Assembly (NCBI RefSeq): GCF_025244905.1
Contig: NZ_CP104285.1
Span: 3,348,001 to 3,412,000, forward strand
Direction of reading: 5' to 3'
DNA length: 64,000 bases
Source: Enterobacter mori
GTDB taxonomy: Bacteria; Pseudomonadota; Gammaproteobacteria; Enterobacterales; Enterobacteriaceae
The position numbers were made by a program, and so were the translations under genes. The notes beneath the pieces were generated by a model. It made no database searches and had not been told where the DNA came from. It was given only the letters and a program-made list of their open reading frames with translations. Of this stretch, positions 51,361 through 61,242 are shown in pieces. Within the stretch, counting starts at the first letter, position 1; each line of letters opens with the position of its first letter.

Positions 51361-53265
51361 TTATGCGTGTCCGCGCTCGCGCCACCAGGCGATAAGCTGC
51401 AGGTAGTTGTCCCGGATGCGCGCCACCAGCTGCGCATCGTCAATATCGTGCTTCAGCCACGCGCGAGAGGCATCGCCAAACAGCGTGCGCCCCACGGCAA
51501 AGCCTTTCACTACCGTCTGCCCCGCTGCGGCTCTGAAGTCGGCGCGCAGCTGTTCCGCCGGGGCGTCCAGGCCGAGGATCACCACCCCGCGGCAGTGCGG
51601 ATCGCGGCGTTCGATGATCTCGCTCAGCGCCATCCAGCCTTCAGCGGAGAGCGGCGGCAGTTTCCACCAGTCGGGGTAAATGCCGAGGTTGTAGAAGCGG
51701 GAGATGGCGCGCAGGTAGAGCTCGTCGCTGCGCGGCATGGTCGCGGGCAATATCACCTCCAGCAGCAGCTCGTGCCCGGACTGGCAGCACGCGTGGTACA
51801 CCTCGGCAATTTTCTGCTCCTGCTCCAGGCGCAGGCCGTGGGCATCTTCCGGGTGGAAAAAGACCAGGCACTTCACCACGTGCTCCTGCGGCCAGCTGAT
51901 AAGCTGGGTGCCGATGTTGCCATGCTCCATCTCCAGCGGACGCGAGCCCGGCAGCTCGATGGGGCGCCCAATCCACCACCCTTCCCCGGTGATCGCGTTC
52001 AGCGCATCCTGACCAAAGGTGCCGTCGCACAGCAGACCTGCTTTGCCCTCCAGCCCGGCGCGGCTCGCCGCCTCGCGGCTGGCCTGCAGGATCAGCTGCT
52101 TCAGCGCCGGAATGCGCTTAAGCGACGCGCCGCACTGCATCGCCATATCCTCAAGCTGGCTGCGGTGGTCGAAGGCCATCACGCACAGCTCCGGCCATTC
52201 GCGGCGGCGAGTGGTCACCCGGTGGAGATGGTTAAGATGCGGGTCAAGATCCGGGCGCGGCACATTCTCGGCGCGGGAGAGATAGTCATCCAGCTCGATT
52301 TTGCTCGGCATCGCCGGGGCGCAGCCGTGGCGCGAGACCACCAGCGCGCCGCAGGCGTTAGCGTAGCGGCACGCCTGCTCCCAGCCTTCGTCGTTCAGGT
52401 AGCCGCGCAGCAGGCCGGACATAAACGCGTCCCCCGCCCCGAGGACGTTCAGCACCTCCACGCGCACGCCGGTCACCGTCAGGCCGTCGTCCAGCCGGGG
52501 CGGAATGGCGTCGGTATAGACCGAGCAGCCGAGCGCGCCGCGCTTGCAGACCAGCGTTGCTTCACTGACGGCGCGCACCTGCCCCAGCGCCTGCAGGGTA
52601 TCCGTGCTGCCGCCCGCAATGTGAAACTCCTCTTCGGTACCGACAATGACGTCAAAGAGGTGCAGCACCTCCTGCAGCTCGCGGGTGACCTTATCGGCGG
52701 CGATAAAGCGCGTTTCGCCGTCGCCTAAAGCGGTCAGCCCCCACAGCACCGGACGATAATCGATGTCCAGCACCGTACGAACGCCATGGCGGCGAGCAGA
52801 GCCCAGCGCCGTCAGCACCGCGTCGCGGGTCTGAGGATGAGAAAGGTGAGTCCCGGTGATGGCAAGACACCGTGCGGAGGCAATGTAGCTTTCGTCCACA
52901 TCGCTGGCGGTAATCGCCATGTCCGCGCAGTTATCGCGATAAAAAATCAGAGGAAAGGTGTCCCGGTCTTTAATGCCGAGTAGCACCAGCGCCGTGAGGC
53001 GGTCTTTATCAGTAATCAGATGGCTGGTATCGCAGCCCACCTGGTTAAGCTCTTCCCGCAGGAAGCGGCCCATATGTTCATCGCCGACGCGCGCCAGCAT
53101 CGACGAGCGCAGGCCCTGGCGCGCGGTGCCGTACGCCACGTTGCCGGACGAGCCGCCGAGGTATTTGGCGAAGCTCGACGCATCTTCCAGACGGGCGCCA
53201 ATCTGCTGGCTGTAGAGGTCTACCGCCACGCGGCCCATGCATATCACATCAAACTGCTTTTCCAC
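51361..53265 (-). CDS. iolC: Fused 5-dehydro-2-deoxygluconokinase / DUF2090 aldolase domain (IolC)
   Basis: 634 residues, about twice the length of a single kinase. The N-terminal half (1 to about 320) is a PfkB-family sugar kinase with GGSSGNVA near residue 38 and the catalytic GAGD at 276-279 (D279). The C-terminal half (about 330-634) is a DUF2090 domain, assigned in related bacteria as the aldolase that splits the phosphorylated product into malonate semialdehyde and dihydroxyacetone phosphate. This explains why no separate iolJ gene is present. The start is GTG at 53265 with an AGAGGG site. Confidence 0.93.
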   Translation of the reverse strand: MEKQFDVICMGRVAVDLYSQQIGARLEDASSFAKYLGGSSGNVAYGTARQGLRSSMLARVGDEHMGRFLREELNQVGCDTSHLITDKDRLTALVLLGIKDRDTFPLIFYRDNCADMAITASDVDESYIASARCLAITGTHLSHPQTRDAVLTALGSARRHGVRTVLDIDYRPVLWGLTALGDGETRFIAADKVTRELQEVLHLFDVIVGTEEEFHIAGGSTDTLQALGQVRAVSEATLVCKRGALGCSVYTDAIPPRLDDGLTVTGVRVEVLNVLGAGDAFMSGLLRGYLNDEGWEQACRYANACGALVVSRHGCAPAMPSKIELDDYLSRAENVPRPDLDPHLNHLHRVTTRRREWPELCVMAFDHRSQLEDMAMQCGASLKRIPALKQLILQASREAASRAGLEGKAGLLCDGTFGQDALNAITGEGWWIGRPIELPGSRPLEMEHGNIGTQLISWPQEHVVKCLVFFHPEDAHGLRLEQEQKIAEVYHACCQSGHELLLEVILPATMPRSDELYLRAISRFYNLGIYPDWWKLPPLSAEGWMALSEIIERRDPHCRGVVILGLDAPAEQLRADFRAAAGQTVVKGFAVGRTLFGDASRAWLKHDIDDAQLVARIRDNYLQLIAWWRERGHA

Positions 53266-53277
53266 GTTGAACCCTCT

Positions 53278-54411
53278 TCAGACAATGTCGTTCACGTTCA
53301 GCCAGCGGCCTTCCCGGTGCGAGAGTGCAATCGCGTCCAGCACGCGAGACACCTTCCAGCCCTCTTCGAAGTCCGGCCACATCGGCGCGTCGGCGGCAAT
53401 CCCGTCCACCAGGTCGCGCACCTCCACCGTTTTTTGATCGTTAAAGCCAATCCCGTGGCCCGCCCCCATGCAGAACGCGCCGTAGTCCGGGTGCGCCGGG
53501 CCAACGAGCAGCGTGCGGAACCCCTGACGGTTCACCGGATCGTCATGCAGATAGAGCTTCAGCTCCGCCATGCGCTCCTGGGTGAAGCTGATGGCGCCTT
53601 TCGTTCCGGTAATGACGTACGAAAGCCCCATCTTGCGGCCGCAGGCGACGCGGGAGGTTTCAATCACACCCTGCGCCCCGCCCGCGAAGCGCACCATCGC
53701 GTGGGCCTGATCCTCGTTTTCGACGGCAATCATCTCTGACGATCCGGCCTTCGCCGGGCGTTCCGGGACCACGATCTTCAGATCGCCGCAGACCTGCTCA
53801 ATCTCCCCCACCAGGTACTGCGCCATATTGACGATGTGCGCCGCGAGATCCCCCAGCGCCCCCAGCCCGGCGGTCTCTTTAAAGCAGTGCCAGTGAATGG
53901 GCGACAGCGGGTCGGCCATATAGTCTTCGTTGTGGGTGCCGTAGAAGTGGATCACCTCACCAATCTCGCCGCGCGCGATAATCTCCTTCGCCAGCTGCGC
54001 CGTCGGGTTCTTCATGTAGTTGAACCCCACCAGCGTTTTCACCCCTGCCCGCTTCGCGGCGTCGACCATCTGGCGTGCATCGTGGGCGTTAAGCGCCAGC
54101 GGCTTCTCCGAGTAAACGTGCTTGCCGTGGCGGATCGCCTCCAGCGCCATCTCTTTATGCAGATGGTTGGGTGAACAAATATCCACCACGTCAATGGCCG
54201 GGTCGGCCACCAGCGCCCGCCAGTCCCCGGTGGAGCGGTTGAAGCCAAACGCCTGCGCGCGCTCTGCCGCCAGCTCCGGCGTGACTTCCGCCACCATCTC
54301 GCGCACCAGCCTGCCGCGCAGGTTGAACACCGTCGGGGCCTGGGCATAGGCGATAGCGTGTGCCTTGCCGATATACCCGGTGCCAATTAATCCAATACGA
54401 ACCTCTTTCAT
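53278..54411 (-). CDS. Second inositol-type dehydrogenase (Gfo/Idh/MocA family)
   Basis: 377 residues. NAD(P)-binding GTGYIGKAH at the start, SEKPLALN with the catalytic Lys, and GDLAAHIVNMAQYL with the Asp/His pair of the family. It is longer than IolG (328) and differs in the C-terminal domain. By position in an iol operon it probably acts on scyllo-inositol, D-chiro-inositol or a related isomer. The ATG at 54411 has a GAGG site at the end of the permease gene; a GTG four codons upstream overlaps that gene. Confidence 0.85.
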   Translation of the reverse strand: MKEVRIGLIGTGYIGKAHAIAYAQAPTVFNLRGRLVREMVAEVTPELAAERAQAFGFNRSTGDWRALVADPAIDVVDICSPNHLHKEMALEAIRHGKHVYSEKPLALNAHDARQMVDAAKRAGVKTLVGFNYMKNPTAQLAKEIIARGEIGEVIHFYGTHNEDYMADPLSPIHWHCFKETAGLGALGDLAAHIVNMAQYLVGEIEQVCGDLKIVVPERPAKAGSSEMIAVENEDQAHAMVRFAGGAQGVIETSRVACGRKMGLSYVITGTKGAISFTQERMAELKLYLHDDPVNRQGFRTLLVGPAHPDYGAFCMGAGHGIGFNDQKTVEVRDLVDGIAADAPMWPDFEEGWKVSRVLDAIALSHREGRWLNVNDIV

Positions 54412-54419
54412 TGCGATCC

Positions 54420-55448
54420 TCACAGTGCGCCGCGACGGCTCTTGGCATAGGTATCGAATGCCACCGCCAGAACGATAATTAATCCGGTGATAATCTGCTG
54501 GTAGTAGGCCGAGACGTTCATTAACACCAGGCCGTTAATCAGAATCCCCATGATGATGGAGCCGATAATGGTGCCGCCGATGCGCCCGTAGCCGCCCATC
54601 AGCGAGGTGCCGCCGATCACCACCGAGGCAATGACGCGCAGCTCAAAGGAGATCCCGGCCACCGCCTCGGCGCTTCCCAAACGCGCGCTCAGGATGAAGC
54701 CCGCCAGCCCGGCCAGACAGCCGATCAGCACGTAGACGCTGACCAGCACGCGCTTCACGTTCACCCCCGCCAGGCGTGCCGCCTCCGGGTTGCCGCCGAT
54801 GGCGTAGACGAAGCGGCCCCAGCGGGTTTTATGCAGCGCCAGATAGCCGCCGACGGCGACGATGGCGAAGATCCAGATAGGAATAGAGATGCCGAGCAGC
54901 TCCCCGCGTCCCCACCAGCGGTAGCCAGGGTCGAAACCGGCAATCGGCGCACCGTCGTTGATCACCAGCGTCAGGCCGCGCCAGATGGTCATGCCGCCGA
55001 GGGTGACAATAAACGGCGGCAGGCGCAGGCGGGTGACGCCCAGGCCGTGCAGGAAGCCAATCGCCGTGCCCATGGCCAGACAAATCCCCAGCCCGATCAG
55101 CCAGCTCATGCCGCCCCAGGCGTTCGGGTCGACGGTGGTAAAGTTGTCGCCTTTGATCACGTACGCCGCGGTCATGGCGCACACCGCCAGAATGGAGCCC
55201 ACGGAGAGGTCGATCCCGGCGGTCAGAATAACGAAGGTCATCCCCACGGCCATGATCCCGTAGATGGACACTTCGGTCAGGATGTTGAAAATATTGCGTT
55301 CAGAGAAAAAGTTGCTGTTCTGCGACTGGAAGAAGATCAGCAGCAGGATCATGAAAATCAGCACCCCGAAGCGCTCGAAGAAGGCGATGGGATCGATGCG
55401 ACCGGCGCGTTTGACCGGGACCTGCGTTTTAGAAATCATCTGCGTCAT
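54420..55448 (-). CDS. Inositol ABC transporter, permease subunit
   Basis: 342-residue permease of the ribose/xylose ABC family. About ten membrane helices, with the EAA-like loop GGNPEAARLAGVNVKR and the family motif VGMTFVILTAGIDLSVGSILA. Its neighbours are the matching ATPase (12 bp upstream) and binding protein. Substrate is inferred as myo-inositol from the operon; the window has no IolT-type symporter, so this is the inositol uptake route here. Confidence 0.92.
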   Translation of the reverse strand: MTQMISKTQVPVKRAGRIDPIAFFERFGVLIFMILLLIFFQSQNSNFFSERNIFNILTEVSIYGIMAVGMTFVILTAGIDLSVGSILAVCAMTAAYVIKGDNFTTVDPNAWGGMSWLIGLGICLAMGTAIGFLHGLGVTRLRLPPFIVTLGGMTIWRGLTLVINDGAPIAGFDPGYRWWGRGELLGISIPIWIFAIVAVGGYLALHKTRWGRFVYAIGGNPEAARLAGVNVKRVLVSVYVLIGCLAGLAGFILSARLGSAEAVAGISFELRVIASVVIGGTSLMGGYGRIGGTIIGSIIMGILINGLVLMNVSAYYQQIITGLIIVLAVAFDTYAKSRRGAL

Positions 55449-55459
55449 GAGAAACTCCG

Positions 55460-57007
55460 TTATGCCGCGTTCAGGGCGTTGTGGTTGATGGCCATCATCG
55501 TCATCAGCCGTTCTTCGTTAGCGTCGTCACCGTGGATCTCGCCGGTCACCCGACCTTCGCTGAGGGTGATGATCCGGTCAGACACCGCCATCACTTCAGG
55601 CAGATCGGAGGAGATCACGATCACCGCCACGCCCTTTTTCGCCATATCAAACAGCACCTGGTGCACTTCCGATTTGGTCCCCACGTCGATACCGCGCGTC
55701 GGCTCATCGACGATAAGCACCCGCGGGTTGAGCGCCATGCAGCGCGCGAGGATCACTTTTTGCTGGTTACCGCCTGAGAGTTTGCGCACCTCCTGCGCGC
55801 TGTTGACCATTTTGATCTGCAGCGCCTGGCGGTAGGACTCAATCAGATCGTCCTCTTTGCGGGTGTTCACGAACCAGCGCCACTGCAGCAGCGAGGAGAG
55901 GCAGGAGAGCGACAGGTTGTCGCGAATCGACAGCCCCAGCACCGCCCCCTCTTTTTTGCGGTCTTCCGGCACCAGCGCCACGCCGTGGTCGAGGGCATAA
56001 AGCGGGTCACGCGGCTGGTACGGCACGCCGTCCAGCTCAAAGCTCCCCGAGGTAAACGCGTCTGCACCAAACAGGCAGCGGGCCACTTCGGTACGTCCCG
56101 CGCCCACCAGCCCGGCAATGCCTAAGACTTCCCCGGCGTGGACGTGGAAGCTGATGTCGTGCAGGGCGATGCCGTGCGGATCCAGCGGCGGCTTTTCGCG
56201 GCTCAGCCCCTTCACCGCCAGGCGGACGGGTTTGTCTTCATGATGCGTTTCGCTGGCAGGGCGGCGATTAAAGGCCACGTCGCGTCCGACCATCAGGCGG
56301 ATCAGCTGCTCTACGTTGGTCTCCACCACCGCGCCGGTGCCGGTGAAGCGGCCGTCCTGAAAAACGGTGAAGCGGTCACAGAGCTGGAAAACTTCGTGCA
56401 GCCGGTGGGTAACGTAAATAATGCTCACGCCGCGGTTTTTAAGCTCCCGCACCACGCGGTGCAGGCTTTCCACCTCGCTGTCGCTCAGCGCGGCGGACGG
56501 TTCGTCCATAATGATTAGCCTGGCGTTGAGGGTCAGCGCCCGGGCGATCTCCACCATCTGCTGCTGGGCCACGCTCAGACGGGCGACCGGCGTGGTCGGC
56601 GCAACGTTCAGCTGCAGGTAATCGAGAATGACCTGCGCCTCCTGGTTTACCGCCTTTTCATCGACGATCAGGCTACGTTTACGCGGCTCGCGTCCGAGAA
56701 ACATGTTTTCCGCAACGGTCATGTTGGGCAGCAGGTTGAATTCCTGATAGATAGTGATAATGCCCTTGTTCTGGCGCTCCACCGGGGAGTCATCCACCGG
56801 CAGCGTTTCGCCGTTGAACCAGATATCCCCGCGCGTTTGCGGCTGCGCGCCCGCGAGCGCCTTCAGCAAGGTGGATTTCCCCGCACCGTTTTCCCCCAGC
56901 AGGGCGTGAATTTCTCCGCTGCCGACGGTCAGTTGAGCGCTGCTCAGCGCCCAGACGCCGGAAAAGCTTTTTGCCAGGTCGGTCACTTTCAGTAAGGGTT
57001 GCAACAT
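55460..57007 (-). CDS. Inositol ABC transporter, ATP-binding subunit
   Basis: 515 residues with two fused ATPase domains, as in RbsA/MglA. The first has a full Walker A (GENGAGKST), signature LSVAQQQMVEIAR and Walker B (LIIMDEPSAAL). The second has a degenerate Walker A (GLVGAGRTE) but a good signature (LSGGNQQKV) and VLIVDEPTRGID. The ATG at 57007 with a GAGGAG site is preferred to one six codons earlier. It lies between the binding-protein and permease genes. Confidence 0.93.
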   Translation of the reverse strand: MLQPLLKVTDLAKSFSGVWALSSAQLTVGSGEIHALLGENGAGKSTLLKALAGAQPQTRGDIWFNGETLPVDDSPVERQNKGIITIYQEFNLLPNMTVAENMFLGREPRKRSLIVDEKAVNQEAQVILDYLQLNVAPTTPVARLSVAQQQMVEIARALTLNARLIIMDEPSAALSDSEVESLHRVVRELKNRGVSIIYVTHRLHEVFQLCDRFTVFQDGRFTGTGAVVETNVEQLIRLMVGRDVAFNRRPASETHHEDKPVRLAVKGLSREKPPLDPHGIALHDISFHVHAGEVLGIAGLVGAGRTEVARCLFGADAFTSGSFELDGVPYQPRDPLYALDHGVALVPEDRKKEGAVLGLSIRDNLSLSCLSSLLQWRWFVNTRKEDDLIESYRQALQIKMVNSAQEVRKLSGGNQQKVILARCMALNPRVLIVDEPTRGIDVGTKSEVHQVLFDMAKKGVAVIVISSDLPEVMAVSDRIITLSEGRVTGEIHGDDANEERLMTMMAINHNALNAA

Positions 57008-57055
57008 CAGTCTGCTCCTCCTCATGATGAGCCGCCAAAGGCGGCTCGGGACATA

Positions 57056-57985
57056 TTAATTACCGGCCTCACCGATACGCTCAGCCTGCTGCAGGTTCTC
57101 TTTGGTGATCAGGGTCGGCGGGTAGTCGGCCCCGGTGATGGCTTTTTTCTCGCGCACGTTGGCCACCAGCTGGCTCATCGCCGTCTTCACCGCAAAGCCC
57201 GGACGCTGATCCGCCGTTACCGCCAGCCAGCCGTCGCGCACGCGGGCCAGCGCTTCCGGCACCGCATCAAACCCGGTCACGAGGATTTCGCCCGGCTTCA
57301 CGCCCTGGCTCTGCAGCGCTTCAATCGCGCCCAGCGCCATATCGTCGTTGGCGGAGAGGATCACCTGCGGGCGTTTCGGCAGCGAAGGCAGCACGCTTTC
57401 AACGATGCGCATCCCTTCCGAACGCATCCAGTTGCCGGTCTGATCGGCGACAATCTTGTACTTATCCCCGCCCGCCTTCAGGCTATCGCGGATCCCTTTG
57501 GTGCGTTCGATGTTAGAGGAGGAGCCCGGCTGGCCGGTCAGCAGAATGATTTCCGCACCGTCGGGAAATTTGGTTTTGACGAAGTCGCCAATTGCCTGGC
57601 CGCCTTTGTAGTTGTTGGCGCCAAAGTGCGGCACCTTCTTCTGGCTGTCGACGGAGCGGTCAAGGGTGACGATCGGCAGCTTCGCATCCTGAATTTCATC
57701 CACCGCGCTTGAGACCGCGTTCACGTCGTTCGGGGAGACGATAAAGCCCTGCGCCCCGCGGGTGATGGCGTTTTCCAGGTCAGCCACCTGTTTTGGTGAG
57801 CTGCCCTGCCCGTCCAGCACCTGAAGCTTCACGCCCATCTCTTTTGCGGCTTTCACCGCCGTACGCTGCATGTGAACTTCAAACGGCATGGCCAGATTTG
57901 GCGTACTGAAAACAATTTGCTCGTTTTCGGCGAGGGCGGCCCCGGACGTCATGGCGATGAGGGCGGCTACGATCAGTTTTTTCAT
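57056..57985 (-). CDS. Inositol ABC transporter, periplasmic binding protein
   Basis: 309 residues from MKKLIVAALIAM at 57985, with a signal peptide cleaved after GAALA (about residue 19). The mature protein is a type-1 sugar-binding protein of the ribose-binding family: VSPNDVNAVSSAVDEI, LDRSVD, GQPGSSSNIERTKG and SANDDMALGAIEALQ. Probably binds myo-inositol, by operon context. A frame running to 58138 overlaps iolG and has no ribosome site. The 48-bp gap to the ATPase gene may moderate downstream expression. Confidence 0.92.
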   Translation of the reverse strand: MKKLIVAALIAMTSGAALAENEQIVFSTPNLAMPFEVHMQRTAVKAAKEMGVKLQVLDGQGSSPKQVADLENAITRGAQGFIVSPNDVNAVSSAVDEIQDAKLPIVTLDRSVDSQKKVPHFGANNYKGGQAIGDFVKTKFPDGAEIILLTGQPGSSSNIERTKGIRDSLKAGGDKYKIVADQTGNWMRSEGMRIVESVLPSLPKRPQVILSANDDMALGAIEALQSQGVKPGEILVTGFDAVPEALARVRDGWLAVTADQRPGFAVKTAMSQLVANVREKKAITGADYPPTLITKENLQQAERIGEAGN

Positions 57986-58016
57986 TATTATGTCTCTCTG
58001 TGTAGGGTTGTGGTGT

Positions 58017-59003
58017 TTAGAGGACGATCTCACGCTGGCTACGCAGTGACTCCAGCGCTTTATCCGCAAGGTACAGCGCACGTTCACCATCATCGCCGCT
58101 GCAGTCAGGCACCGCTTCGCCGCGCAGGACCGCAACAAAGTGTTCCCATTCCGCGGCGTAAGCGGATTTGTAGCGCTGCAGGAAGAAGTGTTCCGGCAGC
58201 GCGCTGGTGCAGCCCTGTTTGCCGTAGTGCTGCACCTGGTTTTCCAGAATATTGCCCGCGCACAGCAGCCCTTCGGAGCCGTGCAGCTCCAGGCGCTGGT
58301 CGTAGCCGTAAGATGAACGGCGGCTGTTAACGATGGTCGCCATCGCGCCGGAGGCGTATTTCAGAACGATAAACGCGGTGTCGATATCCCCCGCCTCGCC
58401 AATCGCCGGATCCACCAGGTTACTGCCCTGGGCATACACCGACACCGGCTCTTCGCCCATGATGAAACGGGCCATGTCAAAGTCATGAATGGTCATATCG
58501 CGGAACATGCCGCCGGAGACGCGCACGTACTCAGCAGGCGGCGGTGACGGGTCGCGGGAGATGATCAGCAGCGATTCCGGTTTGCCGATGCGCCCGGCCT
58601 GCGCGTCGGTTTTCACGCGGCGGAACTGCGGGTCGAAGCGGCGGTTAAAGCCGATGAACAGCGGCACGTCGTACTCTTTGACCACCTTCAGGCAGTCGCG
58701 CACGCGGGCGAGGTCAAGGTGTACCGGCTTTTCGCAGAAGATGGCCTTACCGTGGCGGGCGGCCATTTCAATCAGGTCCGCGTGGGTATCGGTGGCGGAG
58801 GCGATCAGCACGGCATGAACGTTAGGGTCGGTCATCGCCTCAATCAGGTTCTGCTGGCGGGCCTGATACTGCGTGGCGAGACGGGTGGCAAATTCCTGAT
58901 TCGGGTCAACCACGGACCAGAGCGTGGTCGCGCCGTGGCTGGCGATGTTAGCTGCATGTACCTGGCCAATTCGGCCAGCGCCCAGTAAAGCAATGTTAAA
59001 CAT
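58017..59003 (-). CDS. iolG: Inositol 2-dehydrogenase IolG
   Basis: Oxidises myo-inositol to scyllo-inosose with NAD+, the first step of the pathway. 328 residues. NAD-binding GAGRIGQVHAANI, CEKPVHLD with the catalytic Lys, and DMTIHDFDMARF with the Asp/His pair. First gene of the operon iolG, binding protein, ATPase, permease, second dehydrogenase, iolC, iolE, iolB. Its promoter region carries a palindrome (59050-59067) shared with the iolA promoter. Confidence 0.94.
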   Translation of the reverse strand: MFNIALLGAGRIGQVHAANIASHGATTLWSVVDPNQEFATRLATQYQARQQNLIEAMTDPNVHAVLIASATDTHADLIEMAARHGKAIFCEKPVHLDLARVRDCLKVVKEYDVPLFIGFNRRFDPQFRRVKTDAQAGRIGKPESLLIISRDPSPPPAEYVRVSGGMFRDMTIHDFDMARFIMGEEPVSVYAQGSNLVDPAIGEAGDIDTAFIVLKYASGAMATIVNSRRSSYGYDQRLELHGSEGLLCAGNILENQVQHYGKQGCTSALPEHFFLQRYKSAYAAEWEHFVAVLRGEAVPDCSGDDGERALYLADKALESLRSQREIVL

Positions 59004-59049
59004 AACGGCTCCCGGTGTTGGTGAATGCTGTGAACTAACGACTCTATAA

Positions 59050-59067
59050 ATAAAACATTTATTTCAT
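59050..59067 (-). promoter_or_regulatory. Candidate IolR operator of the iolG operon
   Basis: On the minus strand ATGAAATAAATGTTTTAT, sharing 14 of 18 bases with the sequence at 62810-62827 in the iolA-iolR region. It lies 47 bp before the iolG start. Assignment to IolR is inference from the pairing of the two sites. Confidence 0.6.
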
Positions 59068-59118
59068 TTTTATAAATAGTGAAAATTATGTTTTTGAGTG
59101 TGGGTTAACACTTTTGAG

Positions 59119-59144
59119 ATGAATGAGATAAATTTTGTTATCAA
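59119..59144. repeat. Inverted repeat upstream of iolG
   Basis: TGAGAT and ATCTCA are perfect 6-bp arms flanking an A+T-rich 14-bp centre (AAATTTTGTTATCA). It could be a second operator; its partner is unknown. Confidence 0.35.
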
Positions 59145-59167
59145 TCTCACAACATCGCGGGAGATGT

Positions 59168-59262
59168 GCCCCTCACCCTAACCCTCTCCCCAAAGGGGAG
59201 AGGGGACGGTACGGCGCGGTCTTTTCTCCCTCTCCCCTTTGGGGAGAGGGCTGGGGTGAGAG
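59168..59262. repeat. CCTC-rich paired palindromic repeat, copy 2
   Basis: Full copy: CCCCTCACCCTAACCCTCTCCCC then AAAGGGGAGAGGGG, a 25-bp spacer, CCCTCTCCCCTTTGGGGAGAGGG, and CTGGGGTGAGAGG. Outer arms pair as in copy 1 (17204). It separates iolD from iolG; because they face the same way, it may end iolAD transcription. Confidence 0.8.
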
Positions 59263-59305
59263 GAAAAATAAAAATGAAATGAAAATTTCGTAACGGCGGA
59301 AAAAC

Positions 59306-61231
59306 TTAATACTGACGGGCTTTTTTCACCTGCGCCTGCGTTTGCTCCGCGGCCTCACGCACGGCAGACGACTTCGCCACCTGCGCATCACCGGTTCGCC
59401 ACCACGAGGCATAGTCGTGGGTCATGGTCTTCGGCAGCACCTTGATGTCCAGCAGCGTCGGGCCCGGATGCGCGCGTGACGCCTCCAGCGCCGCCAGCAG
59501 GCTTTGCTCATCGTTCACCCGCCACGCGCGGCAGCCATAGCTTTCCGCGTTTTGCGCGAAGTCGACCTTCACCAGCGGCCCGTCAAGCCGCCCGCTTTCC
59601 GGGTTGCGATGGCGGTTTTCCGTGCCAAAGCTGCCCATGCCGTGCCCCATCTGCAGGTTGTTAATGCAGCCGAAGCTGGCGTTATCAAACAGCAGAACGG
59701 TGACTTTAATGCCCTCCTGAACGGCGGTTTGCAGCTCGGAGTGCAGCATCATGTAGGAGCCATCCCCCACCATGGCGTACACCGGCAGTTCGGGTCTGGC
59801 GAGCTTCACGCCGATGGCTGCCGCAATCTCGTAGCCCATGCAGGAGTAGCCGTACTCCAGGTGATAGCTGTCCGGCGTTTTGACCTGCCAGAGACGCTGT
59901 AAATCGCCCGGCAGCGAACCAGCCGCACCCACCACGACGGCGTTATCTTCAATATGCTGGTTGATCAGCCCCAGCACCCGCGTCTGGGTCAGGCGGGTGT
60001 TGAGCGTCTCGCCGTACTCCGCCAGCTGCGCATCCAGGTGCCCCGCCACTTCAGGCGCGTCGTCAGGACGCCACTGGCGATCCCAGAGGCGGCGGCACTC
60101 GTCGCGCCAGGCGGATTTGACTTCGGCGATCGCCTCTCCCCAGCCGCTGCGATACTCGCCAAGCGCGTGGGTCAATGCCTGGAGCCCGGTTTGAGCGTCG
60201 GCAATCAGCGCCGTGGCGTCCAGCTTCAGGGCGTCAAACTCGGCCACGTTCAGCAGCAGGAATTCGACGTCCGGATGGGAAAAGAGCGCCTTGGAGCCGG
60301 TGGTAAAGTCGGTCAGGCGCGTGCCGATGCCAATCACCAGATCAGCCTGCGGGGCGAGCTGGTTGGCCGCCATCCCGCCCGTCACGCCTACGCCACCGAG
60401 GTTAAGTGGGTGGTCACTTACCAACGCCCCCTTTCCGGCCTGGGTTTCGGCAAACGGCAGCTGCAGCGTCTCGACGAATTCGCGAAACGCCTTATGCGCG
60501 CCGGAGTAGCGCACGCCGCCGCCGCACACCACCAGCGGGCGACGCTTGCGGGCAATCAGCGCCCGCGCCTGCGCCAGGCGCTGCGGGTCAGGCGGACGGC
60601 GCTCGATGTGGTGTACGCGACGCGCGAAGAAGCTTAGCGGGTAATCCCAGGCTTCCCCCTGCACGTCCTGCGGCAGGCAAATCGTCACCGCACCGGTATC
60701 TGCCGGGTCAGTAAGCGTTCGCATCGCGCTTAACATGGCGCTCATGAGTTGCTCCGGGCGGTTGATGCGGTCCCAGTAGCGGGAGACCGGACGGAAGCAG
60801 TCGTTAGTGCTGATGCTGAGATCGTGATACTGCTCGATCTGCTGTAGCACCGGGTCCGGCTGGCGGCTGGCGTAGATATCGCCCGGCAATAGTAAAAGCG
60901 GGATGCGGTTCGCCGTGGCGGTGGCCGCCGCCGTGACCATATTGGCGGCCCCCGGCCCGACGGAGGAGGTGACGGCAAAGATGCGCTGACGGCGGTGCTG
61001 TTTGGCGAATCCCGTCGCCATGTGGGCGATGCCCTGCTCGTTGCAGCCCTGCATCACCTGCAGATGGCCGGGGTCCTGCTCCAGCGCCTGGCCGATACCC
61101 AGCACGTTGCCGTGCCCAAAGATGGTGGCCACGCCCTCCACGAAAGGCGCTTCGTGGCCATCCACGCTGACGTACTGTTGATTAAGGAACCGGACCAGCG
61201 CCTGGGCCATGGTCATACGTTCGGTTTGCAT
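59306..61231 (-). CDS. iolD: Trihydroxycyclohexane-1,2-dione acylhydrolase IolD
   Basis: Thiamine-diphosphate enzyme that opens the cyclohexanedione ring to 5-deoxy-glucuronate. 641 residues in the usual three domains: the N-terminal pyrimidine domain (catalytic Glu region near [13 protein letters not shown]), a central domain, and a C-terminal pyrophosphate domain with [15 protein letters not shown], the Mg-binding motif. It follows iolA by 11 bp on the same strand with a GGAGG site. Confidence 0.95.
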   Translation of the reverse strand: MQTERMTMAQALVRFLNQQYVSVDGHEAPFVEGVATIFGHGNVLGIGQALEQDPGHLQVMQGCNEQGIAHMATGFAKQHRRQRIFAVTSSVGPGAANMVTAAATATANRIPLLLLPGDIYASRQPDPVLQQIEQYHDLSISTNDCFRPVSRYWDRINRPEQLMSAMLSAMRTLTDPADTGAVTICLPQDVQGEAWDYPLSFFARRVHHIERRPPDPQRLAQARALIARKRRPLVVCGGGVRYSGAHKAFREFVETLQLPFAETQAGKGALVSDHPLNLGGVGVTGGMAANQLAPQADLVIGIGTRLTDFTTGSKALFSHPDVEFLLLNVAEFDALKLDATALIADAQTGLQALTHALGEYRSGWGEAIAEVKSAWRDECRRLWDRQWRPDDAPEVAGHLDAQLAEYGETLNTRLTQTRVLGLINQHIEDNAVVVGAAGSLPGDLQRLWQVKTPDSYHLEYGYSCMGYEIAAAIGVKLARPELPVYAMVGDGSYMMLHSELQTAVQEGIKVTVLLFDNASFGCINNLQMGHGMGSFGTENRHRNPESGRLDGPLVKVDFAQNAESYGCRAWRVNDEQSLLAALEASRAHPGPTLLDIKVLPKTMTHDYASWWRTGDAQVAKSSAVREAAEQTQAQVKKARQY

Positions 61232-61242
61232 AACGCCTCCTG

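Noticed and set aside
51349..52728. 459-codon open frame opposite iolC
   Set aside because: Antisense to iolC, with composition of a shadow frame and no recognisable domain. The same applies to the long frames opposite uraA (33758-35002) and the GH1 gene (36199-37398).
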